Shown one piece after another: positions 36,037 to 45,147 of a stretch of 64,000 nucleotides of DNA. The notes beneath the pieces were generated by a model, which had not been told where the DNA came from, made no database searches, and was given only the letters and a program-made list of their open reading frames with translations. Position 1 is the stretch's first letter; the number at the start of each line of letters is the position of its first letter. The DNA is from Caenorhabditis elegans (lineage: Eukaryota; Nematoda; Chromadorea; Rhabditida; Rhabditidae), in contig NC_003283.11 of assembly GCF_000002985.6 (NCBI RefSeq), positions 4,650,001 to 4,714,000 on the forward strand, written 5' to 3'. A program made the translations under genes and the position numbers.

Positions 36037-36074
36037 AAAGTACACTAAAAATCAAAATTCTAATCAATTAAAAA

Positions 36075-36177
36075 TCTAAAATTTTCTAGTTAATAATTTT
36101 TTGATTCTTTCCAAATGAACCGAGATATACGCTGCCAGAGTGGTATAGACCTAAAGTTTTGGGTCGCTGAAAATCAC
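36075..36177 (+). repeat. 103-bp exact direct duplication, copy 2
   Basis: Identical to 33141-33243. It sits between the CGGCAAA block and the TCTCGTTAGGTA hairpin. Confidence 0.9.
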
Positions 36178-36535
36178 AAGAGATAACGCGCTCCACGGCC
36201 AATTTAAAACGCCCCGCCCCTGAACCATGGGTCTCGTTAGGTATTTAGCGGTTTTTTCAAACTTTTTCAACTATTTTCGGGATTTTGGCAATTTTGAAGC
36301 ATTTTTCGTTGTTTTTAAAGAATTTTCTGCCAAAACATTAACGATGTTTGAAAATTCACGTGAAATTGACCATTTGCTTTTTTTAAAATCAATTTTTACA
36401 TTATAATTCATTGAAAATAACGGCAAATGCTTGAAAATTAGCGAAATTTACGCAACTAATCAAAAAAATTTGAATTTACGGTTTTGCCGCCGAATACCTA
36501 ACGAGACCCGCGGGTTCGGGGGCGGAGCGTTTTTG
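36178..36535. repeat. TCTCGTTAGGTA inverted-repeat element, copy 1
   Basis: The left arm reads CGCTCCACGGCC..CCCCGCCCC..GGGTCTCGTTAGGTATT. The right arm contains the complement AATACCTAACGAGACCC..GGGGGCGGAGCG. The arms are about 70 bp around an AT-rich middle. The same family lies at 40334-40912. Confidence 0.8.
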
Positions 36536-37113
36536 GACAGTTTCTCTCTGCCCCTATAATACAGACTTTTTTTCTAAAATTTCCCTGAAATATTAATTTG
36601 GGAGCGTATTACAGCTACTTTACGAATTTGATGAAATATTCATGTTCTGATTTTTGAACCGCTAAAGTTGTCTAGAAACATTTGAATTAACGATGATTAC
36701 CGGGAATTAAATAGTAAAAACTTTTTAAACTTTAATTTTTAAAACTAAATTAATTGAAGAATTAATTTTAATCAAAATTTTCAACGTGCGTTCGCCCAAT
36801 TCTGTTTGATTTAGCCCTCTTATTACCAGAAAAGGGCCACGAAAGCGTTCACCAAAATTGTGTGCGCACGCATTACGAAAACGCGCGCCGCACATTGCAA
36901 GTGGGCGGAGCGCCGCACCACGAGACTTTTTTAAAGTTTAAACCCTCGTGCCGCTGCCATTGGTTTTTGGGGGAACTTTTTGAGCTTTTAAATACGAATT
37001 TTTATTGTAAAGATATGTTTAAACAAATTAGTAATAACTTTTCAACGAAATACTCGCTTTAAATTATCTTTCAACCTAAAAAAAATTCAAAAATTTCCCG
37101 AATTTCAGCAAAA

Positions 37114-37815
37114 ATGAATGATCCAGAGCAATATGAGCCTTCTTCGTCGACAGAAAGCGTCCTGATGCCTCCACCCGCACTTCCACAGGTTTTTTATCGA
37201 TTTAATTGATTAAAATTAACCGATTTAAAGTATTTTCAGCGGCCAGCAGCAGCTCCACAAGTTTACTCCACTCTTGAGCCATCTGTTCAAAATTTAAGGT
37301 TTGTTTTTGTTCAGGGTTAATGACATTATGACAAGACAAAAATTATTAACAAATAATTTCAGATCGTCGTTGCACAAGCCTCTCACCGGAAATCAGCAAC
37401 AATTTGTGCAGAAAACGCTGGAAAATGTTCAGAAAAATCCATCGCAAGACGACACACACGAGTTCATCAATCAGCTCGCCGACTATCCGCCGACGATTCC
37501 CGATTCTGTAACATTGCACTTCTTGAAGTCTGCCGGTGTTGATGGATCGGATCCGCGAGTGACTAGAATGATCTCGCTGGCGGCTCAAAAACATGTTTCG
37601 GATATTATTCTTGACGCGATGACAAGTGTATGGTTTAGAATTTGCAAAAGAAAATCCAAGTTTTTTTACAAGAACAATTTCAGGCTCGTATGAAAGGTCT
37701 CGGACAGACGAAAAAAGGAACGAAAGACACAAAATACACGCTCACAGAGGAACTTCTCGATGAAATTCTCAAAGAATACGGACACCAGAACACTCGTCCA
37801 CCATATCACACCTAA
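37114..37815 (+). CDS. taf-10: TFIID subunit TAF10 (176 aa)
   Basis: Four exons: 37114-37188, 37240-37298, 37363-37627 and 37684-37815 (stop TAA). A TTTCAG acceptor six bases before the ATG suggests SL1 trans-splicing. The N-terminal third is Pro/Ser-rich and poorly ordered. The C-terminal two thirds match the TAF10 histone-fold family, with [19 protein letters not shown], then [36 protein letters not shown] and a final RPPYHT. TAF10 is a core subunit of TFIID (and of SAGA in other animals), pairing through its histone fold with other TAFs to support RNA polymerase II initiation. It is first in a tight head-to-tail trio, the next ATG being 192 bases after its stop. The symbol comes from memory of the C. 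elegans gene. Confidence 0.93.
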
Positions 37816-38006
37816 TTTATAATATACCAACATGATACTCCTCAATGGGTTTTATAATGCTTTACATTTATTTTCCTGTTTTATGAATTTATGCCGTTTT
37901 CCTATATACCAATTATCCAAGTGGCTCTTTTTTGCCATTTTATGCTTCTCCTTTGTTTTAATTTTCAGTTCTATTTAACCCATTTTTCTCTAGAACACCC
38001 CCAACA

Positions 38007-38874
38007 ATGCCAATGCCATTCACACGCGACGATGACTATGACAGTGATCCAGAAGTTCAGGCGGAGAAGGAAATGGCCAAGAAAGATCCAATCGGCTTTG
38101 CGATCGACTCGAGCTCGCTGACTTCGATGAAGAAGGCGGCGGCTGCGGCCGCGAAGGATCAGGTCTCCACAACTCCACCAAATCTAGTCATCGGAAGCAA
38201 TGGAGGCGCCGGCACGATCGCAACCGTCCCCCGTTCCAAGTGTGGGTGCTGGAGCTCAAGCTCAAATGAAAGAAATTCGTGATGAAAAGTTCAAAATTTC
38301 GGCCAATTTTGACAACTTTTCCGAGTTGCAAAGCTCGGAAATTGACTTTGTTCGATTTATCATCCTTGTTTGCACATTCTGATAGTTTATCTCACATTAT
38401 TTCGTTGATTAATGTGCATTTAAATTTAAAAATGACCAAAATGAGCTTCTATCGGCTTAAAAAATACTTTAATTAACGCAATACTCTGGGATAAACGACC
38501 AAAATATGCGATAAAGAATGATAATTTTAAAAAAAAGTCAGCTCGCTTTTTCGTTCGAAAAAAAAAGCGTGCGGTGGCTTGCGAAAAGCCGCGCGATAGG
38601 GAAAATGTCCTCCAAAACACTAACAGTTTTTTTTATCAAAAATCTCAAATTTTCAGCGCAAGACGAGATTGTAAAGAAGCAAAAGACTGCCGGCCAAAGC
38701 AAGGCTCTCAAGAAGCAACGCTCTCGCGGAATCTCGGGATGCTCTTCTCGCAAATACTCGGGATACGACGATGAAATGGATGAGGATTTCGGCGACGATG
38801 AAGACTACGACCACTACGGAGGCCAAGAGGTTTTCGACGAGGACGAAGAGGACACTTTTGTTGCGAAAAAGTGA
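38007..38874 (+). CDS. Small charged protein of unknown family (about 150 aa), second in the likely operon
   Basis: The start is at 38007, just after a TTTTTCTCTAG acceptor (ends 37993) that could accept a spliced leader, SL2 if the trio is an operon. Exon 1 is placed at 38007-38241 (donor AAGT/GTGGGT) and exon 2 at 38657-38874 (acceptor TTTCAG, stop TGA); these join in frame. The N-terminus is acidic (DDDYDSDPE). The middle has an Ala-rich stretch (KKAAAAAAKD) and a Gly/Thr-rich linker, followed by a basic patch (KALKKQRSRG) and a very acidic Tyr/Asp/Glu tail (DEMDEDFGDDEDYDHYGG). Such alternating charge suits a nuclear or RNA/chromatin-linked protein, but I recognise no domain. The exact 3' end of exon 1 is uncertain: another frame (PVPSVGAGAQAQMKEIRDE) is also open across the donor and could belong to an alternative isoform. 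Confidence 0.65.
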
Positions 38875-39339
38875 ATTCCCATGATGATGTCCCAGTGTCG
38901 CCGTTTCAATTGTTTAAATAATTTAATTTTAAAAAATTTTACCGTTAAACTCCTTGTTATAACTTTTTTGTGAAGTAGTATATGTGTACATTCACTCGCT
39001 GTAAATTTAATTTGCCTAGTTTCTTTTTCGTTTGTTTTTTTTCTGTTAATTTTTCACGTTTAATTTTCCACACACACACGGCTTTTTAGTTCGGATATTA
39101 TTTCAATCCCCTGTTCCACACTTTTCCCCAGCGGTTCCATGTTTCTACCCCGATACTCTTTTTCAATTTTGCCCTAACTCCTTCCTTCACACACCAACTT
39201 ATTCTCATTCTGTACATAAATTGATCGGCGCAAAACTTTTTTTCTGAGGCCTGAAAGTTAGAAAACTATCATTTGATTATCTAAAAATTATCTTAAAAAA
39301 TCCAATAATTAAAAGCAAAAATGTTTAAGTCCCAGAGAT
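38875..39339. other. 3' UTR and spacer between second and third genes
   Basis: 465 bases with pyrimidine-rich tracts and no coding region. The acceptor AAGTCCCAG (ends 39337) just before ATG 39340 fits leader trans-splicing of the next gene. The spacing is longer than the typical 100 bases of nematode operons. Confidence 0.5.
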
Positions 39340-41565
39340 ATGATTCCCTACCGCCAACTAGTCAGAATGTCCCATCTGGCCGCCCGTTTCGTCGGCGGAG
39401 CAGATGTTCATGTTGTAGATCCACTAGTCGACTTGAGGAATGTCTTCGAGCAAACTGATCAGCTGAAAATTGCGTTGGAATGCAGAAATCTCACAGTAGA
39501 CGTGGAAAAAGTGAAAAACGAATATGACGAATGGTTTGAAACCTATCAGAAATGGAAGCAAGCCGATAAAGAATCGATTTCCCAGCTGAAAAAAGAACTT
39601 CGAGCGAAAAAAGACGGTCTGCTAAATGCTCTCGCCCTTCCGAATCTTGTGCATCACGCCGGGAAGAAGCAAACTCCGCTATTAAAACCTTCAAGTAATT
39701 TATTGCGAATTTTGCAAAAAAAGGAGCGCATCGCACAGAAAAAGAGGCGGAGCGTAATTTTGCGACCCCGCGGCACGGTTTTCCACTATTTTTTTTGTTT
39801 TTTTTTTCAATAAAGTTTCGTTTTTACTGTGAATATTCATTCATCGATCCCTGCATTAATGCACGCATTTTGCAAAATTCAAAGATCGACAAATGAATTT
39901 TCACAGTAGTAACATCGAAAATTTATTGAAAAAAAGCAGAAAAAAATAGTGGAAAACCGTGCCACAGGGTTACGAAATGGCCACCGCCTCTTTTTCTGTG
40001 CGACGCGCTGCTTTTTGCAAAATTCACAGATCTTTCTCCATTTCACGAAAAAAAAAATTCAGAACACGCTCAATACCTCGCACAGCAGGGATTAATGCGA
40101 ATTGACAAGCAAAACCACGTGGTTCATCTCGTCGGCTACCCTGTCGTAGTGCAGAAAATGATTCGCGAGCAGCTGGTAGATCTATTTCCAGGATGTCAGC
40201 CGATATCACCTTCTTATTTCGCTCGGGCCGCAATTCTCGAAGCTCTGAATATTGATCAATCCACGTGTATCCCGTTTACAGATGACTCGAGCCATTTTCC
40301 GCTGACCTATTTGGGTAAAAACGAAATATTATGTGGTGCAAACGCGCTCCACGGCCAAATTAAAATGCTCCGCCCAAAAAACGCTGGGTCTCGTTAGGTA
40401 TTGGCGGGAAAATCCAGGAATTCGAATTTTTCAATTATTTTTGCCAATTTCATCAGTTTTTGAGCATTTTTCAGTTTTTTCTTTCAAGAAACAACTAAAA
40501 TTTTCAATTTTCCGGAAATCGAAAAATCTATTTAAAAAATGTTTTTAATTTAATGTTGAGAGGAAAAAATCATAAGAAAACATAATTTTATTCTAAAAAA
40601 AAAGAAAAATGCTCAACGTTTTGAGAAAATTTCCAAAAATCGAGTTTTTTTCTAGAAAATTGAAATTAAATGTTTAGAAAAATGGCAAAAAAAACAAGAA
40701 GACGTAATTTTTTTCTAAAAAATTTTAAGCAAGTTAGCAAAAAAAATTTTTAAAAATCGAACATAATATATCGTTAAAAACAACAAAAAAAATTAGAAAA
40801 AAAAACGAAAAATCGTTGAATACGTTTGAATTTCTGGTTTTGCGGGGTTACCTAACGAGACTCAACGCCTATGGGCGGGGCATTTTCATTTGCCCGTGGA
40901 GCGCGCTTTCACCTAAATTTCAATTTCAAAATTAAAATTTATGATTTTTCAGTTGGAAACTCACTTCCTGCTATAACTTCTCCATTCCTAAAGACGTCAT
41001 TCGGCGAGAAAAATGAATGGCCAATTAGTGTTCAGTGCACAGGTGCAAGCTATACGGAAAAGGTTGAAATTTAATTAATTTTTTTTTATTGAATAAAAAT
41101 TTGTATATTTTTCAGAAAAACCAAGTTGATCTTGGCAACGCGCGACAGCGGATGAAGCATTGTGCGTTGTGGATGAGCAAATCAGCCGAAGAGCTTGAAG
41201 GAATCATAAACGACGCAAATGTTCGAGTCGGAGCATATTTGGACGAGGGGCTTGATCTAGAAGTCAAAGTTCGAGAAGTTCGTGGTAGCGAGCTGAAAAA
41301 CTATGAATCGCAGGCGTTCGTTGTGGAGAATCGAGGACTTTCATTGTCGAGGATCTCAAGGATTGGGGATTATGTATCGAAACGGCTCAATATTCAATAC
41401 TCGGGTAGCCCGGCAACTGAAAAATCTGAAAAATCTGATGGATTCGTTCAAATGGTATACGTCGAGACTGATATTGATCGAATTCTTGCTCGACTCGTTG
41501 ACGACCTTATTGAAGGAAAGGAGCCGCCAAAGTACATCCGAGATGCCATTAAGAAGAGCTTTTGA
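39340..41565 (+). CDS. Seryl-tRNA synthetase-like protein (388 aa), probably non-catalytic
   Basis: Four exons: 39340-39694, 40063-40314, 40953-41062 and 41116-41565 (stop TGA). The start follows an AAGTCCCAG acceptor; an ATG at 39321 is in another frame and would be removed by trans-splicing. The N-terminus MIPYRQLVRMSHLAARFVGG is basic, Arg/Ser-containing and without acids, as in mitochondrial targeting peptides. Residues about 45-115 form a charged helical arm (KVKNEYDEWFETYQKWKQAD, LKKELRAKKDGLLNALALPN), like the tRNA-binding coiled coil of SerRS including its ALPN end. The rest resembles a worn class II core: LVGYPVVVQKMIREQLVDLF..SPSYFARAAILEAL, then VGNSLPAI. I cannot find motif 2 (FRxE) or a clear motif 3 Arg. 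It therefore resembles the SerRS-like mitochondrial paralogue SLIMP known from insects. Two introns hold inverted-repeat elements. Confidence 0.7.
39705..40027. repeat. Inverted-repeat element in intron 1 of the SerRS-like gene
   Basis: GCGAATTTTGCAAAAA..GCATCGCACAGAAAAAGAGG..CGGCACGGTTTTCCACTATT (left) is matched by its complement on the right (AATAGTGGAAAACCGTGCC..CCTCTTTTTCTGTGCGACGC..TTTTTGCAAAATTCAC). The arms are about 140 bp and the whole folds into a long hairpin that almost fills the intron. Confidence 0.85.
40334..40912. repeat. TCTCGTTAGGTA inverted-repeat element, copy 2, in intron 2 of the SerRS-like gene
   Basis: GCGCTCCACGGCCAAATTAA..TGCTCCGCCC..GGGTCTCGTTAGGTA on the left; TACCTAACGAGACTC..GGGCGGGGCATTTTCATTTG..CCGTGGAGCGCGC on the right. 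It is the same family as 36178-36535 but with a longer AT-rich middle. Confidence 0.85.
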
Positions 41566-41754
41566 ATATCTAGATTTTTGTATTTTTTACATAAATAAAT
41601 ATGTAGATCATAATAATTTATTAGAAATTTGTTTGCTTTGAGCAAAAAAAATTGAAAGAACGTGAAGAGAAAGAACAGAAGTTGGGTGTAAATTGTTTAA
41701 ATACTCCGAAATATGTACAGATCATTGGATTTTAGGGATCTTGGCGGCGGTAAT

Positions 41755-42411
41755 TTACTCATCGGATCCAGAGCCGGATCCTTCGGCATCGACGGAACGA
41801 ACAAATCTGACTGGAACTGAAGTCACTTCGGCGGCGCCGGATCCTTCCCCGGAAGCTTCCTCGTCAACATCCCGAACCACACGACGGAGCTGCTCTTCGG
41901 CAGGGCTCTCACCAGATCCTGAGCCATCCTGAAAATGATAGAATTGAGAATGTAGCGGCTCAAACTTAGAATGTATTTTAATTTTCGCCTTTTTTCCGTA
42001 GCTTTTAGAACTGACTAAAAATATAAATAAGATGAAAAATCACGCGTTTTGGCAGAAAAAAGGAAGAAAAAATCAGTTTTTTGAGCCGCTCCGCTCGCCG
42101 CTGCGTCGCGGTCATGGCCGCGGCCGAAGTTCGTAGCCAGACCGCCGGAAAAATTTGGATTTTTTTTTTGTTTTTAAAGCAAAACTGAAAAACTGAAAAA
42201 TCGGCCAGGCCTGTGAGCCTGAAAGTCCGAAACTCACAGTAACGGTAGTCTTGGCATCGTCCTTCTCATCCGAATCACTGCTACTGTCGGAAGCATCACG
42301 AGTCGTACGACGAACCGCCAGGAGTTGCTCCTCCGGGACAACTTCATCGCGGAAGATGTTGAAGGCGACGGTGACGGAGACGAGAAGAGCGAGAAGGATG
42401 AACGGGCGCAT
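41755..42411 (-). CDS. cpg-8: Small Ser-Gly chondroitin proteoglycan (115 aa)
   Basis: Two exons: 42411-42238 and 41928-41755 (stop TAA 41757-41755). The signal peptide is MRPFILLALLVSVTVA. The mature protein is short, acidic and Cys-free, with Ser/Asp runs (DASDSSSDSDEKDD) and three Ser-Gly clusters flanked by acids: DGSGSGE, EASGEGSG and AEGSGSGSDE. These are glycosaminoglycan attachment sites of the type carried by nematode chondroitin proteoglycans, which are secreted, some of them into the eggshell or extracellular matrix. Dibasic sites follow the pattern VRR and LRR. Length and layout agree with my memory of C. elegans CPG-8; the symbol is given on that basis and could be wrong for another small Ser-Gly protein. 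Confidence 0.75.
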
Positions 42412-43659
42412 TTTTGTTGTTAGTGGAGTGTCTGAAATGATATTAATATTACTATTCGCTGAGTCATCCAGGAAAAAGGCGGAGTTGAATAGGAGCATGA
42501 AAAAAAGGTGCGCACGCAAAAAAAAACGAAGAAAATGCGCAGTTTTGGAAGAAAAAGAGAAAAAAAAGCAGGAAAAGGTCAGCAAATAAACAGTGTCGCA
42601 AACATTTTTTGCATTTTTTTTCTCTCAAAAGAGCAAACATAAGTGCGGGGAGAGTGACCAGAAACTGATGAGATTGTGCGTGGATTCGCGAGCATTTTAT
42701 ACAATCTCGTGGGACAAGAAAAAACTGGCTAAAAGAGTAGATCAAATTAGAATGTTGCGGGTCTATTTGGACATCTGCCGTATTTATTACTATTCATTGT
42801 TTAAGGGGGGAAAAGGGGCAAAGAACGCACGGTTTACATGGATTTTTAGCACAATCGATGATGATGGTCAATATGGGTCTGTGGGAAGTGGAGCGGTGTG
42901 GACAGGCCGTTTTATTAGTATTTTTGGCGAAAAAATCGGAATTTTAGACAAAAGAGCTTATTCATCCGCAAAACAGAGATTATGGCTGTTTTTTGGTTTG
43001 TAAATCTATGTAAAATGCATTTATGGACCTCTAATTATCTGTTCTGAAATAAAAATGCAGAAAAATTATCCAGAATCATTTTAAAAAAATGAAAAACGGT
43101 CTGAAATGTCATTTTAATATTTTATTAAAATTAAATTCACTGTCCGAGAGGAGTACACGGCCTAGAACCCCAAAATCTCAAATCTGCGCGAGATTCAAAT
43201 TTTATGTACAAAAATGTTGATTTTCGAAGCTTTAATGGCCGATTAAAACATTTTTCGAATTTAAATTTAAAATTAACTTCCACCAATTTCTGTGGATTTT
43301 CAAGATCCCTCTCGCACACAAAAACAACAGGCTTGAACTTGAGCAAAAGAGTACGAAAGCAATTAGACAACTGTCAGTTGTTGCTTTCTCTATCACTTGG
43401 GAAAAAAATGTACAAAGATCACTGAATTTGAAAAGTCCAGTGTATTTACAATTAGCACGTGGTTTTGAGAGAGGCAGATGCACTTGCAGAATGATTATTT
43501 TTGCGAAATTCCAGAGGCTTTCAAGGGAGCCGAATTAAGGTCTCGCAGCGCGAATTTTTTGAATTTTGTTGGTTGAAAAAATCTTTTGCGTATGCACCTT
43601 TAATATTACGCAGTCTTCGAAATCTTACTCGTTGTCCTAGTAATTATTATTACCGAGAC

Positions 43660-43980
43660 GCGAAATTTTGGTAATTTTTGCGCCAAGAATACGCTCCCAG
43701 GTCTCGACACGACAAATTTTTGTTAAATGCGAGAAGTGTGTGCGCCTTAAAAGAGTACTGTACTTTAGTTTCAAACGTTAAAAAAAAAGTTATTTTCTCG
43801 ATTTTTAGAAATTTTAGGTGAGTTTCATGCAAAAATATGAATGAAAAATCGATGAAAATTCCGCAGCAATAAAAGTTTGAAGTTACAGTACCCTTTGAAG
43901 GCGCACACCTTTTTGCATTTAAACAAACATCTTTCGTGTCGAGACCGGGTACCGTAATTTTGGCGCCAAAATTGCCGACT
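43660..43980. repeat. GGTCTCGACACGA..AGTACTGTA inverted-repeat element
   Basis: The left arm reads GCGCCAAGAATACGCTCCC, GGTCTCGACACGACAAATTT and GTGTGCGCCTTAAAAGAGTA. The right arm is its complement (TACCCTTTGAAGGCGCACAC, TTTCGTGTCGAGACCGGGTA, TTTTGGCGCCAAAATT). Arms are about 95 bp. A solitary half (34065-34125) lies in the intron of the small secreted gene. Confidence 0.85.
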
Positions 43981-44101
43981 TCATAAAGCCATGAAAAACT
44001 AGAATTCTAGCATGAAAATTAGGATATCAAGATTTTTTTAGAAGACGAACATAATTCCACGCAAATTTTGAAAAGCCATCTCAAAAAGGAACTCTCACGT
44101 T

Positions 44102-44273
44102 GTGCCAGGCTGTCCCATTACAGTTTGATCTACAAAAAAATGCGGGAATTTTCTGCCCAAAAGAATGTGACGTCAGCACGTTCTCAAAATCAGTTGAGAA
44201 CTCTGCGTCTCTTCTCCCGCATTTTTTGTAGATCTACGTAGATCAAACCGAAATAGGACACTCTGACACCAAG
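44102..44273. repeat. GATCTAC/GCGGGA inverted-repeat element, copy 3
   Basis: TGTGCCAGGCTGTCCCATTA, TTTGATCTACAAAAAAATGC, then AATGTGACGTCAGCACGTTC (intact CRE-like core) and GTAGATCTACGTAGATCAAA..GGACACTCTGACACC. It is in the opposite orientation to the 19.1 kb copy and only 6 bases from copy 4. Confidence 0.8.
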
Positions 44274-44279
44274 TGGCGT

Positions 44280-44446
44280 GGTGCCAGAAAGTCCCATTTC
44301 GGTTTGATCTACGTAGAGAATTGCGGGAATTTAGACGCAGACTTCTCAACTAATTTAGCATCATTAAGAACGTGCTGACGTCACTTTTTGAAAAAAATCC
44401 CGCATTTTTTTGTAGATCAACCCGTAATGGGACAGCCTGACGCCAG
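44280..44446. repeat. GATCTAC/GCGGGA inverted-repeat element, copy 4
   Basis: Starts GTGCCAGAAAGTCCCATTTC, carries AAGAACGTGCTGACGTCACT and ends TGTAGATCAACCCGTAATGG plus GACAGCCTGACGCC. With copy 3 it forms a head-to-head pair. Confidence 0.8.
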
Positions 44447-45147
44447 TTTACTCTATAGCATCTAGATTTGGCACAGCGAGTGCTTGCCGCACTGGCTGAG
44501 AAATTTCCATTTCCATATTCCGGAATAAAATGAAAGATGCTCGTGGTGGGGGGACACACACGTCGAAGATGATGAATGGGGTGGGGGTATGAAGCAAGCA
44601 AAATGAAACAATGAGTTCTCCTTCTTCTCGCCTCGCCCTTCTCGTCGTCTTATCTAGAAGATCAATCAAGACAATTGATACGATCTCGTGCTTCCAAACC
44701 CCCATCCCACCCATTCCCCCGCCCCTTGATTCCAGAAAGTATAGTGACCCCGGAGGGAGGTTGTGAGACAAGATATGTCATATGATGAATTCTTCGGATA
44801 AAGGATAGAATTCCAAAAAATTCACGTGAACGAGAGATCAACTGAAATTCAAGAGATCCAGGCTGCTAGTCAGCAACCCAAAATCTTAAAGTCATGCGGG
44901 AGGATCCCACGTTTTGTCGTCGGAGCCCCCGGTGTCATGTCATGAGTCGCAAAGATTAATTGCTTCCGAAAAAACTCGAGAGATGATTCATTGAACTTTA
45001 AACGAAGATAATAACAACACAAGTACACACTGGACAAATTGGCAGACTGGGGGGAGATCACAGGAAATGGAACACCGAGAAATTGAGTAACAATGGGAAG
45101 GAAAATAATTGAATTAAGTAGAAGAGAAAAACATATGTAATTAGAAA

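Larger units (their letters stand above)
34961..37113. other. Repeat-rich intergenic stretch upstream of taf-10
   Basis: No exon found apart from repeats, which are listed separately: the GATCTAC element, a CGGCAAA block, the 103-bp duplicate and a TCTCGTTAGGTA hairpin. The last 250 bases, with GC-rich islands at 36865-36925, are likely the operon promoter. Confidence 0.55.
42412..45147. other. Repeat-rich intergenic stretch
   Basis: No exon supported. It holds an inverted-repeat element (43660-43980) and two neighbouring GATCTAC elements (44102-44446). A plus-strand frame at 42593-43003 lacks an ATG for its first part and has unconvincing composition. The interval includes the 5' flank of the proteoglycan gene. 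Confidence 0.5.

Noticed and set aside
35450-36071. Several long open frames on both strands (up to about 205 codons)
   Set aside because: They translate the CGGCAAAT repeat block; the residues follow the repeat (ICRFAG, LPICR) and no start or splice context supports a gene.
42593-43003. 136-codon plus-strand frame upstream of the proteoglycan gene
   Set aside because: It begins at GTG, has no initiator context, no splice sites that extend it and no recognisable domain.
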